Of a stretch of DNA of 64,000 nucleotides, positions 22,900 through 34,900 are shown in pieces. The position numbers and the translations under genes were made by a program. The DNA is from Camarhynchus parvulus. Lineage: Eukaryota; Chordata; Aves; Passeriformes; Thraupidae. Each line of letters starts with the position of its first letter. Within the stretch, counting starts at the first letter, position 1. Under the pieces are notes generated by a model that worked only from the letters and a program-made list of their open reading frames with translations, searched no databases and was not told the origin of the DNA. The stretch covers positions 3,102,001-3,166,000 of the forward strand of contig NC_044596.1 in assembly GCF_901933205.1 (NCBI RefSeq), written 5' to 3'.

Positions 22900-23676
22900 T
22901 GTGGTGGTGTTCACAGGGGTCCCGGGATGAGGGAAGAGATGAGAATCTTGACTCCGTGTTTCAGAAGGCTGATTCATTATTTTATTATTTATATTATTAT
23001 ATTATATTGTATTGTATTATATTATATTATATTATATTATATTATATTATATTATATTATATTGTATTATATTATATTACATTATATTGTATTATATTAT
23101 ATTACATTATATTGTATTATATTATATTACATTATATTGTATTATATTACATTACATTACATTATATTGTATTGTACTGTATTATATTGTATTATATTGT
23201 ACTGTATTATATTATATAATTTATTTTTTTTTTTTTTTATACTGTATTATATTGTATTGTACTATATTATGTTATATTGTATTATATTATATTGTATTGT
23301 ACTGTATTATATTGTATTATATTATACTGTATTGTATTCTATTGTATTTTATTTTATTGTATTGTATTCTATTGTATTCTATTGATATATTAAAACCATA
23401 CTAAAAGAATAGAAGAAAATATTTCATCCGAAGGCTAGCAAGGAATAGAAAAGAAATGGAATGATAATAAAATCTTGTGACTGACCAGAGAGTTCGAGAC
23501 AGCCGGACTGTGATTGGCCATTAATTAAAAACAACCACATGAGACCAATCAAAGCTGCACCTGTTGCATTCCACAGCAGCAGATAATTCTTGTTTACATT
23601 TTGTTTCTGAGGCCTCTCAGCTTCTCAGGAGAAAAAATCCTAGCAAAAGGATTTTTCATAAAATATGTCTGTGACA
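22900..23676 (+). mobile_element. Solo LTR (family A) swollen by an internal microsatellite
   Basis: Starts TGTGGTGG and ends CTGTGACA like the LTR at 12391-12745, but is about 420 bases longer because an ATATT-type array fills the place where the other copies have a short A/T segment. Flanking six-base sequences CGAGAA and CAAGAA differ at one base and could be the target duplication. A longer near-match, CAGGAATATGAG (22881) versus CAAGAATATGAG (23677), also flanks the element. Plus orientation, no viral genes. Confidence 0.9.
22975..23390. repeat. (TATTA)n-type A/T microsatellite
   Basis: TATTA, TACAT and TGTAT units with an interrupting T run at about 23223-23240, inside the family A LTR. 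It creates I-L-Y-Y frames that are not genes. Confidence 0.95.
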
Positions 23677-23984
23677 CAAGAATATGAGTTTATTCCTGAG
23701 TTTTACACCCAAAATCCAAGTCAATAGAGCAGTTTTCAAAGGGAAATGTGTTGCTGAGGATTTGTGCAGGTGGCTGTCCCAAAAAGTGTTGGCAAAGCTC
23801 ATTAGGGTAATTTGACAAGAGGAAAGAAAACAAACCCCGAGCTGCCACCACTCCCTCCTGGCCTGTGCCACTGAGCTTACAGAAACCATCAGATTTTTGT
23901 AATCAGGGCACCAGCACTCTGAGCCTGATCACTGATGCTTAAAAAAAAATATAATTAGGGGCAAAATTCTCCTCTTTGGCTCAC

Positions 23985-24185
23985 ACAGCCATGGCAGGGA
24001 CACCTTCCACTGTCCCAGGTGGCTCCAAGCCCCACCAGCCTGGCCTTGGACACTTCCAGGGACCCAGGGGCAGCCACAGCTGCGCCAGGGCCTGCCCACC
24101 CTCAGTGAAGAACTTTTCCCCTAATATCCAATCTAACCCTTCTCCCTTCCAGTTTGAAGCTCTTCCCTCCTGTCCTGTCACTACA
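23985..24185 (-). mobile_element. CR1-type LINE fragment
   Basis: The minus strand reads GTGACAGGACAGGAGGGAAG, TTAGATTGGATATTAGGGGA, TGGAAGTGTCCAAGGCCAGG, TGGGACAGTGGAAGGTGTCC, CCATGG: the CR1 3' order. The usual tail is missing. It abuts the next CR1 head to head. Confidence 0.85.
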
Positions 24186-24187
24186 AT

Positions 24188-24660
24188 AATTAATAATAAT
24201 TGGAATACACCACAGGAGTTACAAACTCCAGGCTTCTGCTCCCCATCAGGAGGGGTTTGGAACACAAACCCTGTGAGGAAGCCCTGAGGGAGCTGGGGGT
24301 GCTCAGCCTGGAGCAAAGGAGACTCAGGGCTGCCCCCATCGCTCTGCACAGCTCCTGAAAGGCGCCTGTGCTCAGCTGGGGCTGGGCTCTGTCTGCAGAA
24401 ACTGACACAACCAGAGCACACAGCCTCCAGCTGCACCAAGGGAAATACAGGTTGGGTATCAGGGAAAAGTTTTTTACAGAAAGGGTGATAAAGTTCTGGA
24501 ATGTTCTGCCTGGGGAGATGGTGGAGTCACCATCCCTGGGGGTGTTTAACAAAGCCTGGATGTGGCACTGGGTGCCAGGGTTGAGTTGAGGTGTTGGGGC
24601 TGAGATGGATTTGATGATCTTGAAGGTCTCTTCCAACCCAGTGATTCTGTGGATTCAGAT
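24188..24660 (+). mobile_element. CR1-type LINE 3' end
   Basis: Ends with the CR1 tail TTGATGATCTTGAAGGTCTC, TTCCAACCCAGTGATTCTGT. It is nearly identical over more than 400 bases to the element at 2716-3328 in the same orientation, but lacks that copy's 7-base array. The two share an A/T-rich leader and AATACACCACAGGAGTTACA upstream of the common CR1 part, so they belong to one subfamily or a common source. Confidence 0.88.
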
Positions 24661-25857
24661 TGAGGTTTTTACCAACACCCCTCAGCAGGATTTTGCCAGG
24701 CTCAGCTCTGGTGTTGGACTCCCCAGCCCTCCACTGGCACCAAACATTATTTCCCCTCGCAGCTCCTGCTGCAGCTCAGACAGCAGAATCTGGGAGACAA
24801 TCCCTTATCAAGTTACATCAACAGGCATTACAGCAGGGCAGATAAGCTTATTTGTTTAATCTGAGGTGCTGTGCTTGAGAAAATGTCACTCAGATTCCTG
24901 TGGCCTCATGGCAGGCTGAACACAGAGCTACACATTTATATACCACAAACAGAGACATCTAAATATCTACATATATATTTTTTTACTGTTTTCAGCTTGC
25001 AAACTTTTTAACAATCAGGTATTTGTTGTTCACCCACATTAACGCAAGGTAAAAATCTAGTGTGTTGTCTGCACACTGTGTGTGTGTGTAACACACATGG
25101 TTTAATCACCCAGGTTGTAGCTGGAGACCTTTTATTGGAGCATGATTTCATCTTCAAACCATCCCAATATCCACTTGTGTACAGTAAGTTACCCATTTAT
25201 AGGTTTCTAATAAAAGCAAATCTTCCCTAAGTGGCTATTACTGGATTTCTCCTTTCAGCCTGGGGATAAGCAGGATTCTGGGCTTTAAAAAGCTCTCTAG
25301 TGGGCTGAATAAGAAAGTGACAAGTGAAGAATGTCATGGCAAAACTCTGGTGTGTTCTAATTACAGCACTGTTAATGAGGGGAACATTTGTCAGACCAGA
25401 GCTTCATCACGTTTAGCACAGACACAGAAACCTCCCACTCACACAGTGACAATTTTCTCTCCTTTGGTGGTGTCTGCCAGCACAAGGTAAGTTCCACCAT
25501 CTGGAAAGAATTATTTTCTTTTTTTTCATTTTAATCAAGGATTTTAAGGAATTTGCACACTCGATTGCTAAAGAAAATGATGCATTTATTTTCTTTTTAA
25601 AAATGACCCAAAGTACAACTTCAAGAAATCTGCTCATTACATTTAGATACATATTTTGAGACTTGACTGATTTCCAGAATGTTCCTCCACGGTTATATAT
25701 CCACATGCACCTCCAATGCTTTCCACATTCCCCACCCTCTCACACCTCATCACAATATTTCTAATAAAAAGGCAAAGCTGCAGATTCTGAGCACTGCTGA
25801 CATTTAGCTGGAACATCTGCAATGTGCAAGAGCCCCTGAGCAGGAACGTGGCTGCAG
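24661..25857. other. Intergenic, no feature seen
   Basis: A/T-richer single-copy DNA downstream of DYRK3; no exon recognised. A TGTG run occurs near 25078. Confidence 0.4.
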
Positions 25858-26445
25858 GGAGGCAGAGGGAGGCTGGTAAAACCCTGAGTGCTGTGTGTGG
25901 GGAGGCTCTGGGACAGCACAGGCTGCCCAACCCTGCCAGCCCCTCTGATTTGGAATTTTTAAAATCCAGGAAAATGTTCTGGAGCCATCAGATTTCTCCT
26001 GGTAGAGAGGGAGTTACGGAGCTGGAGGCATCGGTGGCGTTTTGGAACATGAGAGCTCTCTAATGAGATGTAGGAGGTGTATTTATTTCCACAAACTGCC
26101 CTTAAATTAATAAAGAAAATAAAAATCAAGTGGAGTCTGACTTTCTGGCTCTGCACAACTCCCTGCCAGGAGAGGACAGCCAAATTTGGGATCTTCTCCC
26201 AGGGAACAGGGACAGGAGGAGAGGGAACGGCCTCAGGCTGGGCTGGGGAGGCTCAGGTTGGACATCAGCAGGAATTTCCTCATGGAAAGGGACTGGAAGG
26301 GGCTGCCCAGGGGGGTTTGGAGCGCCCATCCCTGGAGGTGCCCAGTGACTGGACACTGGTCTGGGTGACAAGGTGGGGATCAGGCACAGGTTGGAATTGA
26401 TGATCCTGGAGGGCTTTTCCAGCCTCACAATTCCAGGATCCTGTG
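25858..26445 (+). repeat. Direct repeat copy 1 flanking DYRK3 (contains a CR1)
   Basis: A roughly 270-base non-CR1 part (including GCTGGAGGCATCGGTGGCGT and TGGAACATGAGAGCTCTCTA) followed by a CR1 tail (about 26135-26445). The whole arrangement recurs at 37170-37785 in the same orientation, 11.3 kb away. About 190 bases around the junction differ at only a few positions. See copy 2. Confidence 0.88.
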
Positions 26446-29400
26446 AAGCACCAAATATAAAAAAATCACACTGCCCAACACCAAAGCTGCCAGGTACCCA
26501 CAGCTCTGAGCACCCAGCACATGCAGAAACCCCAGAATTTTTCATTAAAATCTCTGAGCACGGTTTGTTTTCAGTCTCAGCTGGTGCTGCACACAAGTCC
26601 CACAGATCTTTCCATATTATTTCGCCTCTCCACTTCCACAACGGAATTAAACTTTGGCAGGCAGGGGATTTGTATCATTTCAGCAGAGATCTCTGGGTGC
26701 AGCATCAGCCTTTTGCTTGTGTGCCTGGGATTAGCAAGACATTGCTGAGATCATCATATATATGTTCCACAGCCAGGACAGCTTTTGGTATTAAACAAGT
26801 AAAAAACCCAGGAGAGCTGCAGTGAGCAGCCCTTTAGAAAGGACCCTGTGTTTGTTTTGAGAGGTAGTTATGAAGATGATCATCATTGCAAAGTTCTGCA
26901 ACTGCTTAGAAAGTTTTCAACTGCAAGAGGTAAAAAAGATTGAAGCAATCACTCACTCCTCCACAAACATTATATTAAATCTGTCCCATTAATCTGCTGG
27001 GAATTCTTGGGTCACTGGTAAACCAGGACTGCCATTCTAGCAGGCTGGGAGGATAAAAAACACCAGTGAGGAGTGTCTGTGCTACCCAGAAAACCTCTAC
27101 ATTTAAGTTTGGGTCTTTCAGATGTGCTGCTCATGCATTGTCATTGATTTATATAAAAATACTGCTGAGCCAAACAGCTGGAAGTGCAGCCAAAGAACAT
27201 TTGTTATTTGCACCTCTCACAGGGCAGTAAAACACTCTAAGGAGCATTTTAAAACAGGTCTGGGTGACTTTTATAAAAGCAGTGCCTGATTTGCTGTAAA
27301 CACCAGTGATTTGCATGTGTTCTGGGCTAACTTCTGAGGAGAACACCACTGAGGTGCCAGTGCTGGCAGCTCAATAAAGCAAAGCTCCCTCAAAAATAAA
27401 ACCCGCTCTTTATCTATTCAGACATTGTAAATTTTAACATTCTCAGCAGCATTACAGCTAATGATGGGATGGTTTCTGGTGATTTCAGAGCTCACCAGGG
27501 TTTGGCTTTCCCAAAAACAAGTGTGACTTTGAGGTTTGGCCCTATCTGGTGAGCACAGGCACTGAGACTGTGCCCAACCCTGATAAATGACAGTGACACA
27601 GCCCAGGGTCCCCCACGTGGGGCTTGGACAAGTCCTGCTCCCTTTCACAGGGAGCTCAGCCACTCCAGGGTGTGCAGGGATGATTCCTCACAGGATATTT
27701 ATTGGCTCTCCCAGTTTGGGAATTCTGCATCAAACAATTCACCAAAAGCAAATGTTTTATGAAAAATTTGGGGGTTAGTGATTGGAAAAAAGACCCCAAT
27801 ATTCTCAGCTGTGTTTCCTGGGTTAGGAAGAAGTTTCCAGCCCAGTAAATATCTGCTGAGGCTGCTTTTCCTTCTCACCCAAATTAGCAATTCTACATAA
27901 CAACATATTTGATTTTCAAATATGGCAGTACCAAGTAAGTAAGAGCAAGTCTTAAACAAACACCATGTGCAGTCAGGGCATGCAGAACACATTTTCTAGA
28001 TGGAAAGCCACAGTTTTGCCAGTTAATTGCTTTATCTGCAGCTTCACAGCCCCAGCCTTAAGCAAAATTACTCAGTGTGCACCAGGGGCTGCCACAGGGG
28101 GAGTTCCCTCACAGTCACTTCTTCCCATAAGTCACAGAATCATCAATATTATTCTACACTTTTTATAGACAGAATGGTTTTGAACCAGGACCCTGCCATG
28201 TGTTCCTGAGCCCTGTTTGTGCAGCTCCCAGCACACCACCACTGCTCCTTCTGCCAGGCTCCAGCACCACCTTATCCTCTCTATAAAATCCTTTTCCATG
28301 CATCCTGAAAGGTTCCCTTCTCCTCTCTCACCTGGTGTGTTTTGTTATAAAGAAATGTAAAGGGCAGAAAAGGAAGAAGAAGATTTCTGGCTTCTGAAAA
28401 CGTGCCAGGTCTATTAGAGATTCTACTAAAATCAATGGCATCTTCTGCCACTTCCCTCCAGAATGCACTTCCCTGGTTCTTCATTCAAATAAAACTTCAC
28501 TCAGCCTAGCAAAATAAAAAATCCCAGCCATGTGTTGTTGTAAGTGACCCAGGCCAGCCCATCCATGCTGCCTGCTGCACGGATAAGGGCCAGACTGTTA
28601 TTTTAATATCATTAGCAAGCTCATTGAATTGACACTTGCTCAACAAAACAACTCAGAAAAGCTCCACACATGAGAACCTCCATTTCAGCTCCTGGGAACC
28701 TCAGTTTAAAGTCCTTTGGAGCTCTGGCTGAGTCTTTTTGAGGTTTTTTGCAGGCCCCCACCCAGTGCTGTAATGACCCAGAGGGGCCAGAGCAGCCCCA
28801 TCTCCTCAGGGGAAGGGTCTCCTACTGAACATCTGCTCACTTATCTTTAAAATCACCCTGGTGACTGCTTTGTTTGCATAGTGAGAGTCTCCTTCCTTCA
28901 GCATTCAAAACCTGCTGCAGAGAAAGTCATTACATTTCAAACCTTCTGCTCATGAAAGCTCTAAACTGCATTTAAAGTCCTGTTCAGGCACCTGGCAAGG
29001 GATCAGATGGCTCTGGAGATGGACTCGGGCCACGAGGCTGAAAGAAGGAACAACCCCAACAAGCTGTGCTGTGGTTGTGACAGGTCACACCACCCTGGCA
29101 TGTTCTGGGAAGATAAAGGAAGAGGAAATACAAGCTCATGGAGTTCAAGAATGAGAAAATGTAGGCACCCAAAGGCCTGAAGGAAGGCAATTAGAAACAA
29201 AGCAGCTCTTCCAATAAAATATTTCCATTTGGATCAGCCAGTTCTTGCACCTTATCAGTCTTTCCTGGTTATGTTTCCAGAGATTTTGTTGAGATTTCAG
29301 AGCACACTCCCAATTATTAATGTGTGTTTCCCCCCCTCCCTCATTTTCCAGTCACAGCCCTGGGCCTGAAAAAGTTCTACTTGTCTGACAGGGGTGGCAT

Positions 29401-30353
29401 GTTTGCATTTTTATTAAAAGAGCTTCATGTAATTCAGTGGAATTCACTCTACACAAAGAGATAATTTTTTGCAATTATCAGAATCTCAAACATGGATATA
29501 AACCAGCTCTTGAAGTTCAACATTTTTGTTTTAGAAACACAGGAAAAGCAAAGACACACACCTGGCAGAACTGATGATGGAAATCTGAGCTCCAAAGAAA
29601 CAGATAATTCAATCATTACCTGAACAAACTGGCCCACACTTGTGATGGACCAGACCTGATCCCAAATTCTCCTACAAGCTTTCCATAGATTTTTAGGGGG
29701 AAATAGCAAGTGTTACAGAAATTATTAGTTTTATTTAGACATACCCTGTGTTTCATGGCATTTCATTTTTTCATGGCTGCTTTCAAATTTCATCATCAGA
29801 GTACTTCCTTTTCCAATGACAAATTCCTTTGGTGTCTACATCCCATCACAGTTTTTAAAACCCCAGGATAGATAAGGGAAAAGCAATGCAGAGAAATAAA
29901 ATTCTTCAAACTTAAGCAATTTGCAAGTTCCTAATGCATTACATTAATGCATTTGTGCTTTTGACAAGAGATTTAAAAACTTTCCCCTGGAACAGAAAGA
30001 GTTCAGCTGGAGACAACTGAAAACATGAAGTTTAAATCAAGTTCCTTTCCTGCCTTAAGCAAAAGAACCTGTTGAACCATGATAAATGGTTTCTAAACCA
30101 GCATTTTTAAACAGCACATCGGCCAAACTGTCTCTGTACTCCCCAGCTGAGTGGGGTATGCACCAGGTGTGAGTGAAGCAACTGGATAAAATCAGCCCTT
30201 TAATGTGCACATTTCTGACTGATCTTCCAATATTCCAGACTGAGCCCCTAACACAAAGTAAATCCATCAAAACCCTCTCATTTAATTTCCTCCCACGGCA
30301 TGAACAGACAGTGAACACACACGGGGTGTATCCTGGCAACCCACCGCTCCCCA
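26446..30353. other. Downstream of DYRK3, probable 3' UTR plus intergenic
   Basis: About 3.9 kb of mostly single-copy, A/T-rich sequence. It should hold the DYRK3 3' UTR. Candidate minus-strand AATAAA signals lie at 29730-29735 (about 620 bases past the stop), near 29408 and near 27697; which is used cannot be told from sequence. No other gene recognised. Confidence 0.4.
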
Positions 30354-31919
30354 CTAGCTGACCAGTTTGGGGAGCACAGTACACAGAGGGATGCTGCCAC
30401 TGGGCTCAGCGGCCAGACTGGCCCTCAGCTTGCTGGGGACTGCAGCCACAGGAGGCAACTTGTTAGCAATTCCTTGGAAGGAACCTGAATAGCTGGAAAT
30501 CCTCCTGCCGGAGCTTTTCTCCAAGCCGGCTGCTTTGGGCACCCGTTTGCAGATCCAGGGGTGCCGCAGGGCCTGGCTGGGAATCATGCGTGTGGAAGGA
30601 TCCCAGCTGAGGCAGTCCTTCAGGAAACCAGTGAACAAGGGGTCATCACAGCCCTTCAGAGCTGTCACCCAGTCCTTGTTCCCTGGGGCACCCCGGACCT
30701 TGCCCCGGCGCGAGCGGCTCCCGCTCAGGGTCACCTTCCCGTCCGGCTGCGTCAGCACCGTGCAGTAACGGGGGTGACCCTTGGAGTTGATGAAGTTCTT
30801 GGCTCGTTTGGATTGATCCAAAAGCTTCTGAGGCGGCATTCCAAGAAGCTCCATGATACAGGCCAGTTGGTCTGCCTCGTCCTCTCCAGGGAAAAGAGGG
30901 TAGCCAGTCAAAAGCTCCACCAGAATACAGCCAAAACTCCACATGTCTATGGGCATCCCATAGCGGCTCCCCAGGATCACCTCTGGCGCCCGATAAAACC
31001 GGGACTGGATGTAGGTGTAGACTCTTTGGTGCTCAAAACAGCTGGACCCAAAATCTATAACCTTGATTCCACTCCTCCCTTGTTGTTTTAGGAGGATATT
31101 TTCTGGCTTCAAGTCACAGTGGATGATTTTGTTTCTATAAAGGGCATCCAAACACTGCAGGATGGAGTGAGCGAACTTCCGAACCAGCTGGAGGCTGAAA
31201 CCCTGAAATTTATTCCTTTTAATTAGCTCATACAGGTTCATACTCAAAAGTTCAAAGGTCATGCAGATGTGATTCCGAAAGGTGAAGCTTTCCAGCATGT
31301 GGATCACATTCATGCTGCCTGTTTTATCCTGCTTCTTCAGGTGCTCCAGGATCCTGATCTCCTCAGCAGCTTGGCGATGGAACCTCTTCTCGTTGCGAAC
31401 CATCTTTAAGGCCAGGTGTTGGTGGAGTTTGTGATCATAGACTTTAGCAACTTGTCCAAAACTGCCCTTGCCAATGATTTTGAGCACCTCATACCTGTAA
31501 GCCAGGTGGTCGTGGGGCACGTGGATGTAGCTGCCTTGGTCGTCGTCGTAGCCGCCGTTGTTGGGGCCGCCGATCACCCCCTGCCTCTTTTTGGCAGACG
31601 GCCCCACAAAGTAAATCTCGGAGAAACTGAAGATCTCCTGCTGCTCATAAGCTGATAGCAGATGTTTGAACTGTTTGACAGCTTCCTCTGGAGCCTGGGA
31701 AACAGCTTTATGTGATTTCAAGGAGCTTCCATTGCCTCTAGCACCCAGGCTCTCTAGGGTTTTCTCTTTTGTCAGGGAAGGCAGAGATCTTTCTGGAGTA
31801 AGGCCTGCAGAGTGAAGAGTGCTGCTCCTTCTGTTGCCAGAGTCCTCAAATAACTGCTCCACTTTGACCTGATTTGCAGCCAGAGGGTGATCCTTCATTA
31901 TAAATTTGTTGATAGAAAC
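30354..31919 (-). CDS. DYRK3: DYRK3 exon 3: kinase domain and C-terminus
   Basis: This single large exon encodes residues 62-582, from [12 protein letters not shown] through the whole kinase domain to the TAG stop at 30356-30354. The acceptor is a good pyrimidine tract ending CCCTTGTAG directly before 31919. An internal ATG (31898) opens the same frame, so a shorter protein lacking the first 68 residues is possible, but exons 1 and 2 match the human N-terminal pattern better. A single exon carrying the entire kinase domain is also the arrangement of mammalian DYRK3. Confidence 0.96.
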   Translation of the reverse strand, partial: VSINKFIMKDHPLAANQVKVEQLFEDSGNRRSSTLHSAGLTPERSLPSLTKEKTLESLGARGNGSSLKSHKAVSQAPEEAVKQFKHLLSAYEQQEIFSFSEIYFVGPSAKKRQGVIGGPNNGGYDDDQGSYIHVPHDHLAYRYEVLKIIGKGSFGQVAKVYDHKLHQHLALKMVRNEKRFHRQAAEEIRILEHLKKQDKTGSMNVIHMLESFTFRNHICMTFELLSMNLYELIKRNKFQGFSLQLVRKFAHSILQCLDALYRNKIIHCDLKPENILLKQQGRSGIKVIDFGSSCFEHQRVYTYIQSRFYRAPEVILGSRYGMPIDMWSFGCILVELLTGYPLFPGEDEADQLACIMELLGMPPQKLLDQSKRAKNFINSKGHPRYCTVLTQPDGKVTLSGSRSRRGKVRGAPGNKDWVTALKGCDDPLFTGFLKDCLSWDPSTRMIPSQALRHPWICKRVPKAAGLEKSSGRRISSYSGSFQGIANKLPPVAAVPSKLRASLAAEPSGSIPLCTVLPKLVS

Positions 31920-34900
31920 CTACAAGGGAAAAAGTAGTTTAGTTTATCTTTTAAAGCATAGATTAAAAATAAACTCACTACCAACAGAAAATTGGTAACA
32001 CGGATGAGTTTGGCATTTATTAGGAACAAATATAAAATGCTGGGCTAAATTAAGTTACAAGCATAGTTATAGAAGGGTACACAAAGAGAAAGCAACTCCC
32101 TGAAACAGCACATGTGCTTTTAAATCCAGAAAGGGAAACCCTAGACAGCCAAAGACTCAAACAACCACAAAATACCTATCTCCAGTCTGTGCACGGCCAG
32201 GGAACAGCTATGTTTAGCTTCAAACGTGGGTGCAGCAGCACAACCACCAACAGATGCAACTTGCACCTGTCTGGAGCACGGAACGGAACGTGGATGTGCA
32301 GAGAAGTGGCAGGAGGATTGCACAGCCAGGCTGCCAAAGGAACACAAAGCAACAGCAGCAGGTGACATATGGCTGGTGTGAGGCAGCTGCAGGAGGAACA
32401 GGAGGAGGACAGGGCAAGGCAAGGTAAACCATACTTTAGAATCTAAAAATTCATTGTGGGGTTTTAATTTCAAGGGGAAAACATCATCATATCCACAGCT
32501 CTCTTTGAAATCATGGTGGAATTATAGAATATCCTGAGCTGGAAGGGACCCACAAAAATCATCAAGTCCAACAAAATCCCTCCCAGCCCCTGAGAGCGCT
32601 GTTCTGGAGCTCTGGCAGCCGTGGGGCTGTGCCCATGCCCAGGGCAGCCGGTTCTGTGCCCCACCAACCTCTGGGGGAAGAACTTTTATCCAACCTAAAC
32701 CTCCCTGACACAGCTCCAGCCATTCTCTTGGGTCCTGGCACTGTCACAGAGGGAAGAGAGAGCTGCACAACTCTCTTAACACACACTTGAATAACCAGGA
32801 ACAACTCCCACTCCAACTCAGCTGAGAGCAGTCTTACCAAGCAAGCACTCCCTCTTACCACCATGTGCTAAAATATTTACATCTGAAACAAACCCATAGA
32901 AGGTGAGAAAAACACTGTGAAATTTTTCAGGCTTGTCAATTTTACTATTTAGTAAATGCTGAACACCCCGGAGGTCAGTTCCCCACTGGCCCTGCAGTTT
33001 TTCCTTTTCCTGCTTGCTGGCACTCCTTGCTGAGAGGTAGCACAGAGGTGTTGTCCCATCCAGGCAGAATTGAAGAAGCCCTGACTGAAGCAGCAACATC
33101 TGTTTTCCATTTTGTCCTTTAATCTAAAAATAAAGATCTCAGACACATGCCAAACCAAATCCCTGAAAACCAAAATAACTACACAGGAATCAAACAAAAA
33201 AATATAAATAAACGTGCAGCCCTACGGCAATAAAACCAAATTCCTTTTTAGTTACATCCAGTCCAACATCTCAGCAGGGTCAGCAAATAAGGGAAGTGAA
33301 TGTTCTCCCCAAAGCCAACTACACACAGCTCATAAAAGACTCTGTTTGTTGGTGCTGCCCTGAAATGTTAGTTCTTGCTCACAAGCCCCAAAAAATGGGC
33401 ATTTCCCTGCAGAAGTCAGCTCTCATCAACCAGGAGAGATCCTACCAAGCTCCACTCCTCCTATCAACCCCAAAATGCAGTGTACTGGGAGGGACACGCC
33501 TAGCCAGAGTCTGCAATAAAAACAACAGAGCCCAGCCCTGGTAACTCGGAATAAACGCCTTTTTCTTGGAGCCTGCCTGAACCTCCGAGATAAGAATGAC
33601 ATTTTTTCAGAGCTGGCTCAAAGACTCTTCAGTTAGCAAACCCAAACAGAAAGTTTACAAATAAACAGAATATATAAACACAGAACTAGGGTCACACTTG
33701 TTTAAATATTCTCTACCCAAGAGCAGTAGCAGCTCTGCTTGTGCTGCTGTTTATAGCAAACATTTTGTACCTTTGAATCCCTAAATAAACCAGCAATTCA
33801 TGATTCCATTTATCCTGGAACGATTTCTTAATGAAGGAATTATGGCTTTGGATTTCAAACCTGACTCAACGGTAGTAAGGTCTCAATTTTCATTCTTAGA
33901 GGACTCCCAAAATCAGTTGCCACATGATGGTGAGACACAAATATAGCTCCATCTTCACTTGAACTCAGGAGAGCTGCACTCAGATGACTCCTGGGTAACA
34001 CCAGCTTTCTTTCAACAGCTTTATTTTACAAATCCCAGCCTCCACAAGCTTTTGGCTTTATTGCTGAAGCGCAGGCGAGAAATGAGGCTGACAACACCAG
34101 TGGCACCCTGTTGAAAACTGTCCCTGAAAAAACTTCATTTTCACTGACAAGGAAACAGTTACTGCAATTCCTACACAAACTGGTTTGCAGAGATGCTCTG
34201 AATTAAACAGACTGAATCCAGCCCATGTATTCTGAAAGCAGAGGGACTCTGTGTTCTCTTGCAGGCTCAGATGAAGGAATGGGCAGCTGCAGTCACCAAG
34301 ACTCCTCAATTCTCATGTAACATTACATAATAACAAAACATCTTGCAAGAAAACTAAAACTCCAGGTATTTTCCCATTAAAACTCAGCACCACCACTTGC
34401 AGCCCCAGCTCCTGCTTGCCTGATACCACTGAGGTTGGATTTTATTGATACATCACCACACAAACTGGGCATGCTATAAATCCTTAATCTTGCCCTAAGA
34501 AGCCAACAGGCTTTAAGGAAAAAAACACAGATGAAGACAAATCAAACAAAATATCCATTGGTTTATATTTGTATTTCATTGGATAGTTCCACTCTACTGA
34601 CTTGTATTCAGTTATGAACAAATGAAGTCACACCACAGCTTGAAACACTGCAGCTGAAATGTTTCCATATCCCTACACACAAAAAACCCCAACCCACTAC
34701 ACTTCAAACCCTACTGCTCAACAGAACTCCAAATTCTTTCTGTTCCCCCTCAACATTTCCAAAAAGGGAAAAAAAAACCAGACTCATGCCCCTGAGTTTG
34801 CACAGAGCGAATTTGTTACAACAAAATCCCACAAGGTGATGATTTTCAAACGCTTCTTCCTCAGGGCAATGTCTATTTTCACTTTTTAGAAAGTGAGAGG

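Noticed and set aside
22803..23404. Isoleucine/leucine/tyrosine-rich membrane-like proteins
   Set aside because: Translation of the A/T microsatellite inside the family A LTR; looks hydrophobic but is not a transmembrane protein.
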